A stretch of DNA of 64,000 nucleotides from NCBI GenBank assembly GCA_902800055.1, contig CADCCW010000013.1, positions 62,001-126,000 of the forward strand. Direction: 5' to 3'. A program made the position numbers and the translations under genes. Positions 16,007 to 25,499 of this stretch are shown piece after piece. The first letter of the stretch is position 1; every line of letters starts with the position of its first letter. Source of the DNA: an uncultured bacterium. GTDB lineage: Bacteria; Verrucomicrobiota; Kiritimatiellia; RFP12; UBA1067. Under the pieces are notes generated by a model. The model saw only the letters and a program-made list of their open reading frames with translations, did no database searches and was not told the DNA's origin.

Positions 16007-16707
16007 TGGCGAACTTCCTGAGAATGCTGCTGGGCCTTTGCCTGCTGCCGCTTTGCTGGGCGGCCGGCCGCTCGTTCGTCGACGCGGTCTCCGCCGTCGG
16101 CACGGGCGAGGGCATGAGCGTCGAGGCGGTCTCGCTGCTCGCCGGCATCGCCGCGTTCATCCTCTGCTGGACCGCGCTCTCGCACCCGGTCCGCGCCTAC
16201 GTGCTCGGCCACGAGCTCACCCACGCGCTCTGGGGGCTCCTGTTCGGCGCGCGCCCGAGCGACGTCCGGGTGAGCGAGACCGGCGGCAGCGTGAAGCTCA
16301 CCAAGTCCAACGTCGTCATCACCCTCGCGCCGTACTTCTTTCCCTTCTACACCTTCCTCGTCATCATCGCCGCGCTCGTCACCTACGCCTTCCTGCGCCC
16401 GCTCCCCTACCTGCCGCTCTGGATGTTCCTCATCGGCTTCACCTGGGCGTTCCACGCGCTCTTCACCCTCGAGACGCTCTGCGAGCGCCAGCCGGACGTG
16501 AAGCTCTACGGCCGCCTCTTCTCCTGGAGCGTCATCTTCCTCGTCAACGTCGCGCTCGTCCTCGTCTGGCTCGCCTGCACCACCACGCTCACCTTCAGCG
16601 AGCTGGGCGGCATCTGCGCCTCCCGCGCGATCTCGGCCTACACCGGCGTGGGCCTCGCCTTCTGGCGCCTGCTCGCCTGGATCTACGAAAAACCAAAAGG
16701 AACCTGA
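16006..16707 (+). CDS. Membrane zinc metalloprotease-like protein (HExxH, M50-like)
   Basis: A 233-residue polytopic membrane protein with about six hydrophobic segments. Residues 69-73 form HELTH in YVLGHELTHALWG, in the middle of a hydrophobic helix as in site-2-type (M50) intramembrane proteases. No clear third-ligand LDG motif is visible, so the assignment to M50 is tentative. The ATG at 16006 overlaps the FtsB-like stop; a GTG one codon earlier is possible. Coupling to a divisome-like gene suggests an envelope role. The substrate is unknown. Confidence 0.6.
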   Translation: MANFLRMLLGLCLLPLCWAAGRSFVDAVSAVGTGEGMSVEAVSLLAGIAAFILCWTALSHPVRAYVLGHELTHALWGLLFGARPSDVRVSETGGSVKLTKSNVVITLAPYFFPFYTFLVIIAALVTYAFLRPLPYLPLWMFLIGFTWAFHALFTLETLCERQPDVKLYGRLFSWSVIFLVNVALVLVWLACTTTLTFSELGGICASRAISAYTGVGLAFWRLLAWIYEKPKGT

Positions 16708-16708
16708 A

Positions 16709-19700
16709 ATGACCGCACTTGCGCTCCTGGCCGCCGCCGCGACGGCCGCGTCCGCCGCCCCGGCGTGGGAAGACCCCGCCGTCAACTCCGAGAACCGCCT
16801 CCCCGCGCGCACCTACTCGATGCCGCTCGCGGACGAAGCCGCCGCGCTCTCCGGCGAGATCGACCCCGCCACTCCCTTCCGCAAGTCGCTCAACGGCGTC
16901 TGGAAGATCTCCTGGGCCGGCGACCCCGCGCTGCGCGTCAAGGACTTCTGGCAGGCTGGCTTCGACGACGCCGACTGGCTTACGGTCGACGTGCCGAGCT
17001 GCCTTGAGCTGCGCGGCTTCGGCTCGCCAGGCTACGTGAACTGGCAGTATCCCCACGCCTGGGACCCCAAGCGCGACATTAAGTGCCCCACGATCCGCGA
17101 CCGCGACACCGACCGTCCCAACTACAACCCCGTCGCGAGCTACCGCACCCGCTTCTCCGTGCCCGCCGAGTGGAAGGGCAGGGACGTCATCCTCCGCTTC
17201 GACGGCGTCTACTCCGCCTACACCGTCTGGGTCAACGGCCAGAAGGCCGGCTACGCCGAGGACTCCAAGCTCCCGAGCGAGTTCGACGTCACCGCGCTCC
17301 TCGACCCCGACCCCGCCAAGGAGAACGTCCTCGCGGTCGAGGTCTTCAAGTGGTCCGACGGCAGCTTCCTCGAGGACCAGGATATGTTCCGCTTCCACGG
17401 CATCTTCCGCGACGTCACCCTCTGGTCGAAGCCGAAGGACGGCATCTGGGACTTCGCCGTCAGGACGAAACTTGCCGAGGACTACAAGTCGGCCACGATC
17501 GCCGTCGAGGGCTGCCCCGGCGCCGCGGCCGCGCTCTTCGACGCCGCCGGCGCGAAGGTGGGCAATTTCGCCGCGGACGGCGCGCCGCTCGAGGTGAAGG
17601 GCGTGCGCCTCTGGTCCTCGGAGGATCCGTACCTCTACACCCTCGTTCTCAGGAAGGGCGGCGACATCCGCTCGAAGAAGGTGGGCTTCAAGGAGCAGAA
17701 GGTCGTCGGCAACACCTTCTACGTCAACGGCAAGCCGGTCAAGGTCAAGGGAGTCAACCGCCACGAGTGCGACCCTGACAACGGCCGCACCCTCACGATG
17801 GAGGGCATGGTGAAGGACATCACCCTCTTCAAGCTGTACAACATCAACACCGTCCGCACCTGCCACTACCCCGACGACCACCGCTGGTACGACCTCTGCG
17901 ACCGCTACGGCGTCTACGTGATCGCCGAGGCGAACGTCGAAGCCCACGAGCCCGGCTACGACCAGGACAGCATCGGCCTCTTCCCGGAGTGGAACCTCTC
18001 GATCGTCGAGCGCAACGAGCGCAACGCGATCTTCCACCGCAATAACGTCTCGGTCACCATCTGGTCGCTCGGCAACGAGACCGGCCACGGCGACTGCTTC
18101 CGCAACGCCGCCGCCGCGGTGCGCGCGGCCGACCCGTCGCGCCCGATCCACTGGGAGCGCGGCAACTCCGACGTGGACATCGACTCGGCGATGTATCCCT
18201 CGGTCGAGTGGCTCGAGAAGCGCGGCAAGCTCGGCGACGCGAAGGAGGGCACGGTCGAGAGCGAGTCCGGCGGCGAGGGCTACGCGATCTCCGGGCACAC
18301 CGCCGGCAAGTGCTTCCTGATGTGCGAGTACGCCCACGCGATGGGCAACGCCGTCGGCAACCTGCAGGAGTACTGGGACGTCATCTACGCCCATCCGTCG
18401 CTCGTCGGCGGGTGCATCTGGGACTGGGTGGACCAGGCGCTCTGGAAGTACACCGGCCGCGTCGACCCGAAGACCGGCCGCCGCGACCGCTACTTCGCCT
18501 ACGGCGGCGACTGGGACGAGGAGCCGAACGACGGGCCGTTCTGCTGCAACGGCGTCGTCGACCCGCTCCGCCGCGTGAGCGCAAAGCTGGTGGAGGTCGG
18601 CCACGTCTACCGCAACCTCGTGGTGACGCGCTCGCAGCGGGCGTCCGACAACCCGCGCGCCGTGGTGCTGGAGCTCTGGAACCGCAACTGCTTTACCCGC
18701 GCCGACGCCTTCGACGGACTCTGGCGGCTGCGCGCCGACGGCGCCGTCGTCGAGGTGGGCGCGTTCGTGCCGCCTGCCCTGGATCCGCTTTCACGCTGCC
18801 GCTTCACGCTGCCGGGGCTCGTCGAGGCGATGTCCCGCACCGCCCCCGGCGCGGAGCTGTTCGTCGAGGTCGAATTCCTCACCAAGGAAGACACCATCTG
18901 GGCGAAGAAGGGCTGGGCGGTCGCGCGCAACCAGGTGGCGCTCTCCGGCGAGCAGGCGAAGTGCTTCGCGCCCGCCGCGCCCGAACCCGGCGCGTACCGT
19001 CCGGAGATCGTCGAGACCGCCGACGCGGTGACGGTCTCCGCCGGGCCGACCAAGGCCGTCTTCTCGCGCGCCACCGGCACCCTCTCGGAGCTGGCGATGA
19101 ACGGCAGGGTCGTCCTGAAGGACCCCGCGCCCGGCGTCGCCGCCGGCCCGCGCCTCACCTGCGCGCGCGCGTTCACCGACAACGACCGCTGGATGCGCGA
19201 CGGCAACGCTTGGCACGAGGACCGCAAGAACGGCGGGTTCTTCTCCAAGGGCCTCTCGCAGCTCTCCTGGCATGCGCGGCCGATCGTGGTCGAGGACGGC
19301 CGGGTGAAGTGCGCGGTGGAGGTGACCGGAATGAAGTCGGCCGGCTACACCCACCGCACCACCTGGTCCTTCCGCGCCGACGGCTCGGTTGACGTCGCCA
19401 ACGAGGCGGTGCCGCACGGCGAGTTCCCGCACGCGGTGCCGCGGCTCGGGCTTTCGCTCGTGCTCGACAAGGACCTGGAGTGCATCGAGTACTACGGGCG
19501 CGGCCCGCGCGAGAACTACATCGACCGCCGCACCGGCTCCTTCCTGGGGCTCTGGAAGTCGACGGTGGCGGAGGAGTTCGAGGAGTACGTGCGGCCGCAG
19601 GACTGCGGTGGCAAGGCGGACGTGAGGTACGTGGAGCTGAAGGACGGCTCCGGCCGCGGCGTTCGCTTCGCGGCGAGCGAGCCGATGTTCGTGCAGGCGC

Positions 19701-19921
19701 TGCACTACACCTGGGAGGATCTCGACTTCGCGCGCCATCGCGCGGGCCAGAAGCGCTTCCGCGCGCCGCTTGTCGCGCGGCCGGAGGTGTACCTCAACCT
19801 CGACGTCCGGCAGGTCGGCCTCGGCGGCGGCAGCTGCGGTCCCGGCCCGATGTTTAAGTACCGCTTCAACCCCAACGAGCCGGTCTCCTGGCACCTCGCC
19901 ATCTCCCCGGTTTCGAAATAA
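16709..19921 (+). CDS. lacZ: GH2 beta-galactosidase (LacZ-type), secreted
   Basis: A 1070-residue LacZ-type glycoside hydrolase. After a short alanine-rich signal peptide (about 1-16) come the sugar-binding jelly roll, Ig-like domain, TIM barrel and the C-terminal beta-galactosidase small-chain domain. The acid/base is E457 in SLGNETGHG, and the nucleophile is E540 in MCEYAHAMGNA. GVNRHECDPDNGRT and GGCIWDWVDQ are further LacZ landmarks. It removes terminal beta-galactose from oligosaccharides or galactans. It begins 1 base after the M50-like gene's stop, with no separate promoter seen, so it is probably cotranscribed. Confidence 0.93.
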   Translation: MTALALLAAAATAASAAPAWEDPAVNSENRLPARTYSMPLADEAAALSGEIDPATPFRKSLNGVWKISWAGDPALRVKDFWQAGFDDADWLTVDVPSCLELRGFGSPGYVNWQYPHAWDPKRDIKCPTIRDRDTDRPNYNPVASYRTRFSVPAEWKGRDVILRFDGVYSAYTVWVNGQKAGYAEDSKLPSEFDVTALLDPDPAKENVLAVEVFKWSDGSFLEDQDMFRFHGIFRDVTLWSKPKDGIWDFAVRTKLAEDYKSATIAVEGCPGAAAALFDAAGAKVGNFAADGAPLEVKGVRLWSSEDPYLYTLVLRKGGDIRSKKVGFKEQKVVGNTFYVNGKPVKVKGVNRHECDPDNGRTLTMEGMVKDITLFKLYNINTVRTCHYPDDHRWYDLCDRYGVYVIAEANVEAHEPGYDQDSIGLFPEWNLSIVERNERNAIFHRNNVSVTIWSLGNETGHGDCFRNAAAAVRAADPSRPIHWERGNSDVDIDSAMYPSVEWLEKRGKLGDAKEGTVESESGGEGYAISGHTAGKCFLMCEYAHAMGNAVGNLQEYWDVIYAHPSLVGGCIWDWVDQALWKYTGRVDPKTGRRDRYFAYGGDWDEEPNDGPFCCNGVVDPLRRVSAKLVEVGHVYRNLVVTRSQRASDNPRAVVLELWNRNCFTRADAFDGLWRLRADGAVVEVGAFVPPALDPLSRCRFTLPGLVEAMSRTAPGAELFVEVEFLTKEDTIWAKKGWAVARNQVALSGEQAKCFAPAAPEPGAYRPEIVETADAVTVSAGPTKAVFSRATGTLSELAMNGRVVLKDPAPGVAAGPRLTCARAFTDNDRWMRDGNAWHEDRKNGGFFSKGLSQLSWHARPIVVEDGRVKCAVEVTGMKSAGYTHRTTWSFRADGSVDVANEAVPHGEFPHAVPRLGLSLVLDKDLECIEYYGRGPRENYIDRRTGSFLGLWKSTVAEEFEEYVRPQDCGGKADVRYVELKDGSGRGVRFAASEPMFVQALHYTWEDLDFARHRAGQKRFRAPLVARPEVYLNLDVRQVGLGGGSCGPGPMFKYRFNPNEPVSWHLAISPVSK

Positions 19922-19924
19922 TGA

Positions 19925-19930
19925 TATAAT
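19925..19930 (+). promoter_or_regulatory. -10 box of tyrS, predicted leaderless
   Basis: TATAAT within GATATAATACGC lies 8 bases before the tyrS ATG at 19939 and directly after the lacZ stop. The -35 region is weak. Confidence 0.65.
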
Positions 19931-19938
19931 ACGCAGCA

Positions 19939-21180
19939 ATGAAACTGATTGAAGAACTGAAGGCCCGCGGCCTCGTGGAGGCGCTGACCGACCCCGCGAT
20001 CGAGCAGGCGCTGGAGCGCCCGACCACGGTCTACTGCGGCTTCGATCCCAGCGCCCGCTCGCTGCAGGCCGGCAACCTCGTCTCAATCGTCGTGCTGAGG
20101 CGCTTCCAGCTCGCCGGCCACAAGGTGATCGCCCTCGTCGGCGGCGCGACCGGCCTCATCGGCGACCCGTCCGGCAAGTCGGCCGAGCGCAACATGCTCA
20201 CCGTGGAGCAGGTGGAGGAGAACAAGAAGGGCATCCGCGAGAACCTCTCGCGCATCCTCGACTTCGACGGCCCCAACGCCGCGGTGATGGTCGACAACTA
20301 CGACTGGTACAAGGGCACGAGCGCCATCGAGTTCCTGCGCGACATCGCGATCAACTTCCGCGTGCCGCAGATGCTCGCGAAGGAGTCCGTGAAGAAGCGC
20401 CTCGAGGCGAGCGAGGGCGCGCTCACCTTCACCGAGTTCTCCTACCAGATCCTCCAGGGCAACGACTTCCTCCACCTCTACGACAACTACGGCTGCCGGC
20501 TGGAGGTCGGCGGCGCCGACCAGTGGGGCAACATCACCGCCGGCACCGACCTCGTCCACCGCATGCGCGGCGAGACCGCCTACGGCCTCACCTTCCCGCT
20601 GCTCCTCGACTCCTCCGGACGCAAGTTCGGCAAGTCCGAGGGCAACGCGCTCTTCCTCGATGCCACGATGACGCCGGTCTTCGACTGGTACCAGTACTTC
20701 CTCAGGACGCCGGACGCGGACGCGATCCGCTACCTCAAGGTGTTCTCGATGCGTCCGCTCGACGAAATCGCCGCGCTCGAGGCCGAGATGAAGGCGCATC
20801 CCGAGGCGCGCATCCCGCAGAAGGCGCTCGCCGAGGAGGTGACGCGCCTCGTGCACGGCGAGGAGGGGCTTAAGAAGGCGCAGGAGGCCACCGAGGCGCT
20901 GTACGCGAAGAAGTCCGCCTCCGACGTCGCCAAGGCCGAGAACGTGCCGAGCGCGGCGGTCAAGCTCGACGACTGCGTCGGCAAGCCGGTCTTCGCGGTC
21001 GCCGCGTCGGCCGGCATGTTCAAGTCCAACGGCGAGGCGCGGCGGATGGCCCAGCAGGGCGGGCTCTCGCTCAACGACGCGAAGGTTGACGCGAACCGGC
21101 TCTTCGCCGCGGACGACGTCAGGGACGGCGTGGCGGTGCTGCGCGCCGGCAAGAAGAACTACTTCGTGCTGAGGTTCTGA
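19939..21180 (+). CDS. tyrS: Tyrosyl-tRNA synthetase
   Basis: A 413-residue class I aminoacyl-tRNA synthetase charging tRNA-Tyr. Landmarks are YCGFDPSARSLQAGN (HIGH region), GGATGLIGDPSGKSAER, the tyrosine/tRNA segment GGADQWGNITAG and the KMSKS equivalent KFGKSEGN. The C-terminal 65 residues form an S4 RNA-binding domain. The ATG at 19939 follows a -10 box by 8 bases, so it is probably translated from a leaderless message. The next gene starts 14 bases after the stop. Confidence 0.96.
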   Translation: MKLIEELKARGLVEALTDPAIEQALERPTTVYCGFDPSARSLQAGNLVSIVVLRRFQLAGHKVIALVGGATGLIGDPSGKSAERNMLTVEQVEENKKGIRENLSRILDFDGPNAAVMVDNYDWYKGTSAIEFLRDIAINFRVPQMLAKESVKKRLEASEGALTFTEFSYQILQGNDFLHLYDNYGCRLEVGGADQWGNITAGTDLVHRMRGETAYGLTFPLLLDSSGRKFGKSEGNALFLDATMTPVFDWYQYFLRTPDADAIRYLKVFSMRPLDEIAALEAEMKAHPEARIPQKALAEEVTRLVHGEEGLKKAQEATEALYAKKSASDVAKAENVPSAAVKLDDCVGKPVFAVAASAGMFKSNGEARRMAQQGGLSLNDAKVDANRLFAADDVRDGVAVLRAGKKNYFVLRF

Positions 21181-21194
21181 ACGGGGGCGCGGCG

Positions 21195-22322
21195 GTGAAG
21201 ACGATCGAACGGTACGTGTTCGGCTCGTTCCTCTCGAGCTTCGTCCTGGCGTTCCTCGTCCTCTCGTTCGTGCTGACGATCGGGCTTTTGGTGCAGATCG
21301 TCGGATACATCATGGACGGCGTGCCGATGCGCCTCGTCGGCGAGTTCGCGATGGTGTCGCTACCCGAGACGCTGCAGTGGTCGGTGCCGCTCTCGCTCCT
21401 GGTGAGCGCGATCCTCGTCTTCTCCCGCCTGAGCGCGGACGGCGAGATCGCCGCGATGCGCGCCTGCGGCGTCCACCTAGCCTCCGTCGTCAGGTGGCCC
21501 GCGGCGTTCGCGGTCCTCTGCACCCTCGTCGGCTTCTACGTCAACAACGAGGTGGTGCCGCGCGGCCACGAGGTCCGGCGCACGCTCAAGACGCGCGTAT
21601 CCGTGGGCACCGGGCTGAGCGTGCTCGAGCCCGGGCGCGTCATCGACGACTTCCCGCGGGTCAAGCTCTACTTCGGCTCCAAGAACGGCAACTGGCTCCA
21701 CGACTTCGTCGCGCTCGACTACTCCAACCCCAAGGTCGACCGCATGATCACCGCCGAGAAGGCGCTCGTCACCCAGCAGGGGCGCGACGTCTCGCTCGAG
21801 CTCTACGGGATGACGGTCGACCCGCTGGACGAGAGCCACCCGACGATGGCGCGCTTCAGCCGCTTCGCCTACGTGCTGAAGGACGTCCTCAAGGAGGAGA
21901 AGTACCACCGCCGCGCCAAGGACCTCGCCTTCCGCGGCCTGCTCGGCGAGATCTCGCGGACGCGCGCGGAGATCGAGAAGGTGAAGGCGTCGCCGGACGA
22001 GAAGGGGATGAAGGCGCAGCTCGTGGAGTACCTCCGCCGGCAGCTGAGCTCGCTCAAGGTGGAGCTCGCCAAGCGCTTCGCCTTCGCGCTCGCGTCCATC
22101 TGCTTCGTGCTCGTCGGCGTCCCGCTCGGCATCCGCTCGCAGCGGAAGGAGAGCACCATTGGCATGGCGATTTCGCTCGCGGTGGCGCTCGGCTACTACA
22201 TGGTGGTGATCCTGATGCTCTCTTTCGAGGAGCGCTACCGCATCCACCCGGAGGCGCTCATTTTCCTGCCGGCGCTCGCGTGCGTCCTGCTGGGCGGGCG
22301 GCTCCTGCGCCGCCATCTGTAG
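21195..22322 (+). CDS. LptF/LptG-family permease (YjgP/YjgQ)
   Basis: A 375-residue membrane protein of the LptF/LptG family, which with LptB pulls lipopolysaccharide out of the inner membrane. The N-terminal YVFGSFLSSFVLAFLVLSFV and the ALLVSAILVFSRLSADGEI-type coupling region (here SLLVSAILVFSRLSADGE) are characteristic. A large periplasmic beta-jellyroll segment occupies about residues 120-260, and C-terminal helices follow. The start is a GTG at 21195. Whether it is LptF or LptG cannot be decided; no second copy or LptB is in the window. It implies a diderm envelope. Confidence 0.88.
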   Translation: MKTIERYVFGSFLSSFVLAFLVLSFVLTIGLLVQIVGYIMDGVPMRLVGEFAMVSLPETLQWSVPLSLLVSAILVFSRLSADGEIAAMRACGVHLASVVRWPAAFAVLCTLVGFYVNNEVVPRGHEVRRTLKTRVSVGTGLSVLEPGRVIDDFPRVKLYFGSKNGNWLHDFVALDYSNPKVDRMITAEKALVTQQGRDVSLELYGMTVDPLDESHPTMARFSRFAYVLKDVLKEEKYHRRAKDLAFRGLLGEISRTRAEIEKVKASPDEKGMKAQLVEYLRRQLSSLKVELAKRFAFALASICFVLVGVPLGIRSQRKESTIGMAISLAVALGYYMVVILMLSFEERYRIHPEALIFLPALACVLLGGRLLRRHL

Positions 22323-22332
22323 GGAGGGGGAG

Positions 22333-23388
22333 ATGAGGTTCGCGAATCCGGTCTTTCTCGTCGTCGCCGCGCTCGTCCCGCTCGCCGGGCTCCTCTGGGC
22401 GTTTCTGCGCGCGCGCCGCGAAAAGCGGCTCGAGCGCTTCGTGGCCGCGCCGCTCCGCGCGCGGCTGATGCCGAAGGGCGCCGACCTCTGGGGCGTGCAG
22501 GCGTGGTGCGTCATCGCCGGGCTCTTCCTCGCGCTCTTCGCCGCGGCGCGTCCGCAGTGGGGCCGCGCGACCGAGAAGTACGTCGAGCGCAGCCGCAACG
22601 TGGTGGTGGCGATCGACGTCTCGCGCTCGATGCTCGCCGAGGACGTGCGCCCCAACCGGCTCGAGCGCACCAAGGCGGACGTCGCCGACCTCATCGACTC
22701 GCTCGAGGGCGACCGCTGCGCGCTCGTCGCCTTCCGCCGCACCGGCGTGGTGGTCTGCCCGCTCACCACCGACCGCGGCTTCCTCAGGAGCACCCTCGAG
22801 CAGCTCGGCCCCGACTCCGCGCCGCGCGGCGAGACCGACCTCGGCTCGGCGATCCGCGCCTCGCTGGACGCGCTAGACCCGGCGGCGGACGACCACAACG
22901 CGATCATCCTCCTCTCCGACGGCGGCGACCTTCGCGGCGAGGCGCTCGCCAACGCCGCGCTCGCGAAGAAGCGCGGCATCCCGATCTTCACCGTCGGCAT
23001 CGGCGACCCGCGCGTCGGCGCGACGGTTCCGGCGCTCGACGGCCGCGGGCCGATGAAGCACAACGGCGAAGTGGTGAAGGTGAAGCTCGAGGAGGACGCG
23101 CTCAAGGCAATCGCCGCGGCGTCGAACGGGCGCTACGTGCCGCTGGCGACGGCCGGCACCGCCGAGACCACGCTCGGGGCGATCTACCGCCGCTTCCTGC
23201 GCCAGGTGGCGGCGAAGGAGCAGAACGAGGAGGCGGAGCGCGCCGCTGAGCGCTACCAGGTGTTCCTGGTGCCGGGGCTGGTCCTCCTGCTCGCCGGCGC
23301 GGCGCTCTCGAAAGGCCGCTTCTGCCGGCGTCCGCCCGCAGCGGACGTGCAAGACCAGACGGGACGTGATTCCGCGGAGGAGAAATGA
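22333..23388 (+). CDS. VWA-domain membrane protein (BatA-like)
   Basis: A 351-residue protein with two N-terminal hydrophobic helices, a von Willebrand A domain with the MIDAS motif DVSRS (D95-S99), the ETDLGSAI threonine site and LLSDGGD, and a C-terminal transmembrane helix near residues 297-312. This is the BatA/aerotolerance-operon layout. It is often found beside MoxR ATPases, but none is present here. AGGGAGGGGGAG precedes the ATG. Ligand unknown; a role in envelope complex assembly is the usual suggestion for the family. Confidence 0.82.
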   Translation: MRFANPVFLVVAALVPLAGLLWAFLRARREKRLERFVAAPLRARLMPKGADLWGVQAWCVIAGLFLALFAAARPQWGRATEKYVERSRNVVVAIDVSRSMLAEDVRPNRLERTKADVADLIDSLEGDRCALVAFRRTGVVVCPLTTDRGFLRSTLEQLGPDSAPRGETDLGSAIRASLDALDPAADDHNAIILLSDGGDLRGEALANAALAKKRGIPIFTVGIGDPRVGATVPALDGRGPMKHNGEVVKVKLEEDALKAIAAASNGRYVPLATAGTAETTLGAIYRRFLRQVAAKEQNEEAERAAERYQVFLVPGLVLLLAGAALSKGRFCRRPPAADVQDQTGRDSAEEK

Positions 23389-24437
23389 CAGGAGTGCTGG
23401 CGATGATGGTGTACATTGGCTGCTATACCGACGCGGAGCATACGAACGGGATCTTCGCGGCGGAGGTGGACGCCCGGAGCGGGGCGATGGAGGTGATGAC
23501 GGCGTATCCGGTGGATAACGCCATTTACCTCGCGTGGTCCCCCGACCGCCGCTGGCTCTACTCCTGCGAGCGCTCGGGGCTCGTCGCCTTCGCCGCCGGC
23601 GCGGACGGAAAGCTCGTCGAGACCGACCGGCTCAATCTCGGCATGCGCTGCATCTGCCACCTCTCCGTCGCTGCCGACGGCTCGCGCGTCTTCTTCGCCG
23701 AATACGTGGCGGGCAAGGCGGGCAGCGTGGCGGTGAAGGACGGCAAGTTCGGCCAGCCGACGGTGCACATCCACTCCGGCAGCGGACCCAACCTGCCGCG
23801 GCAGGGCTCCGCGCACTGCCACCAGGCGGTGCCGTCGCCGGACGGCAAGGGATATGTGGTCGTCGACCTCGGGCTCGACGAGCTCGTCGAGTACCGGCTC
23901 GCGGCCGACGGCTCCGATCCCGTCGACGCGCCGCCGCGTCGCTTCAAGACCACGCTCCCCGGCGCCGGCCCGCGCCATTTCGTCTTTCATCCCGACGGAC
24001 GCCTCGCCTTCCTCGTCTCGGAGCTCTACAGCAAGATCGAGACGCTTGCCTACGATCCGGACCGCGGCTTTACCGCGACGCTCGACCGCAAGGACCTCCT
24101 CGCCGGCGGCGGCAACGGGCGCGGGTCCGACCAGGACCTCGCCGCGGCGGTGCGGCTTGCGCCCGAGGGCGGCAAGGTGGTGGCGTCCAACCGCGGCGAG
24201 CAGTCGCTCGTCGCCTTCGGCTTTGACGCGAAGACCGGCGCACTTGACTTCAAGGCGCGCTCCGTGCTGCCGGGCAGCTGGCCGCGCGACTTCATTTTCC
24301 TCACCGACACGCTGGCGCTCGCGGCGATGGAGCGCTCGGGCGAGGTCCACTCGCTCAGGTACGATCCCGCGACCGGGTCGTTCAAGGTCCTTTCCACCCT
24401 GGGCGGACTCCACCGTCCCGTCGCGCTGCTGAAATGA
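23385..24437 (+). CDS. Lactonase family beta-propeller (6-phosphogluconolactonase-like)
   Basis: A 350-residue seven-bladed beta-propeller of the YbhE-type lactonase family. Landmarks are VYIGCYTDAEHTNGIF, LAWSPDRRWLYSCE, GSAHCHQAVPSPDGKGY and GPRHFVFHPDGRLAF. E. coli YbhE hydrolyses 6-phosphogluconolactone in the pentose phosphate pathway; other members act on carboxy-muconolactone or have unknown substrates. The ATG at 23385 overlaps the VWA stop; ATGs at 23403 and 23406, preceded by AGGAG, fit the family's usual start (MVYIGCYT) better. Function within the family is uncertain. Confidence 0.82.
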   Translation: MTGVLAMMVYIGCYTDAEHTNGIFAAEVDARSGAMEVMTAYPVDNAIYLAWSPDRRWLYSCERSGLVAFAAGADGKLVETDRLNLGMRCICHLSVAADGSRVFFAEYVAGKAGSVAVKDGKFGQPTVHIHSGSGPNLPRQGSAHCHQAVPSPDGKGYVVVDLGLDELVEYRLAADGSDPVDAPPRRFKTTLPGAGPRHFVFHPDGRLAFLVSELYSKIETLAYDPDRGFTATLDRKDLLAGGGNGRGSDQDLAAAVRLAPEGGKVVASNRGEQSLVAFGFDAKTGALDFKARSVLPGSWPRDFIFLTDTLALAAMERSGEVHSLRYDPATGSFKVLSTLGGLHRPVALLK

Positions 24438-24447
24438 CCCTGCCGCG

Positions 24448-25494
24448 ATGAACCAGCTGGGCTATCTCTGCCGGAGGCTGCTCCTCGCGGTGCCGACCTT
24501 CATCGGCATCACGCTCGTCTGCTTCGCGCTGACGCGCTTCCTGCCCGGCGGTCCGGTGGAGATGCGGCTCATCCGGATGCGCGGCGGCGACCGGCAGTCC
24601 GAGGCGGGAGCGAACGCGGCGGTGGCGCACCAGGTGACCGAGGAGTACCGCCGGGAGCTGGAGGAGCAGTTCGGTTTCCGCGACCCGATCTGGAAGCAGT
24701 ACTGGAACTGGCTGGTCGTGAACCGGATGGGGCTGAGGCTCGCGAGCTACGACTATCCCAACCGCACCGCGTGGGAGCTCATCAAATCGCGGCTGCCGGT
24801 GTCGATCTCGTTCGGGCTTGCCGCGTTTCTCCTCACCTACCTCGTCTGCATACCGCTCGGCATCGCCAAGGCGCTGCGACACCGCGGCGCCTTTGACGCG
24901 GTCTCGAGCGTGGTCGTCTTCACCGCCTACTCGGTGCCGTCCTTCGCGCTCGCGATGCTCCTGAAGACGCTTTTCTGCGGCACGGTGGAGGGGTTCTGGG
25001 ACCTTTTCCCCATCGGCGGCGTGGCGAGCGACTTCGACGTCCCGCCGTCCATCTGGACCGCCTTCCTCGACCGCCTCTGGCACATGGCGCTGCCGGTCGC
25101 GTGCTATGTGGCGGGATCCTTCGCGATGCTCACGCTGCTGATGAAGAACTCGCTCCTCGACCAGATCTCCGCCGACTACGTGCGCACGGTGATCGCCAAG
25201 GGGGCGACGCGCCGCCGCGCGATCTGGTGCCACGCCTTCCGCAATGCGCTCATCCCGGTGGCGACCGGGTTCGGGTCGATGATCTCGCTTCTCTTCGCGG
25301 GCTCGATCATCGTCGAGACGATCTTCGAGATCCCCGGCATGGGCCGGCTCGGATGGGACGCGCTCGTCGGCCGCGACTACGCGGTGTTCCTCGCGCTCCT
25401 GGCGCTCACCTCGGTCTTCCAGCTCGCCGGCAACCTGATTTCGGACTGCCTGTATATGCTCATCGACCCCAGGATAGACTTCGCGAGGAGGTAG
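24448..25494 (+). CDS. Peptide ABC transporter permease, YejB/OppB-like
   Basis: A 348-residue inner-membrane permease of the dipeptide/oligopeptide/microcin C family. The N-terminal RRLLLAVPTFIGITLVCFALTR helix, a long periplasmic insert and the coupling helix YVRTVIAKGATRRRAIWCHAF with NALIPVATGFG are typical, with six hydrophobic helices. It resembles YejB more than OppB because of the long insert after helix 1. It is followed within 5 bases by the partner permease. The binding protein and ATPase (YejA, YejF) are not in this window. Confidence 0.85.
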   Translation: MNQLGYLCRRLLLAVPTFIGITLVCFALTRFLPGGPVEMRLIRMRGGDRQSEAGANAAVAHQVTEEYRRELEEQFGFRDPIWKQYWNWLVVNRMGLRLASYDYPNRTAWELIKSRLPVSISFGLAAFLLTYLVCIPLGIAKALRHRGAFDAVSSVVVFTAYSVPSFALAMLLKTLFCGTVEGFWDLFPIGGVASDFDVPPSIWTAFLDRLWHMALPVACYVAGSFAMLTLLMKNSLLDQISADYVRTVIAKGATRRRAIWCHAFRNALIPVATGFGSMISLLFAGSIIVETIFEIPGMGRLGWDALVGRDYAVFLALLALTSVFQLAGNLISDCLYMLIDPRIDFARR

Positions 25495-25499
25495 CGGAA

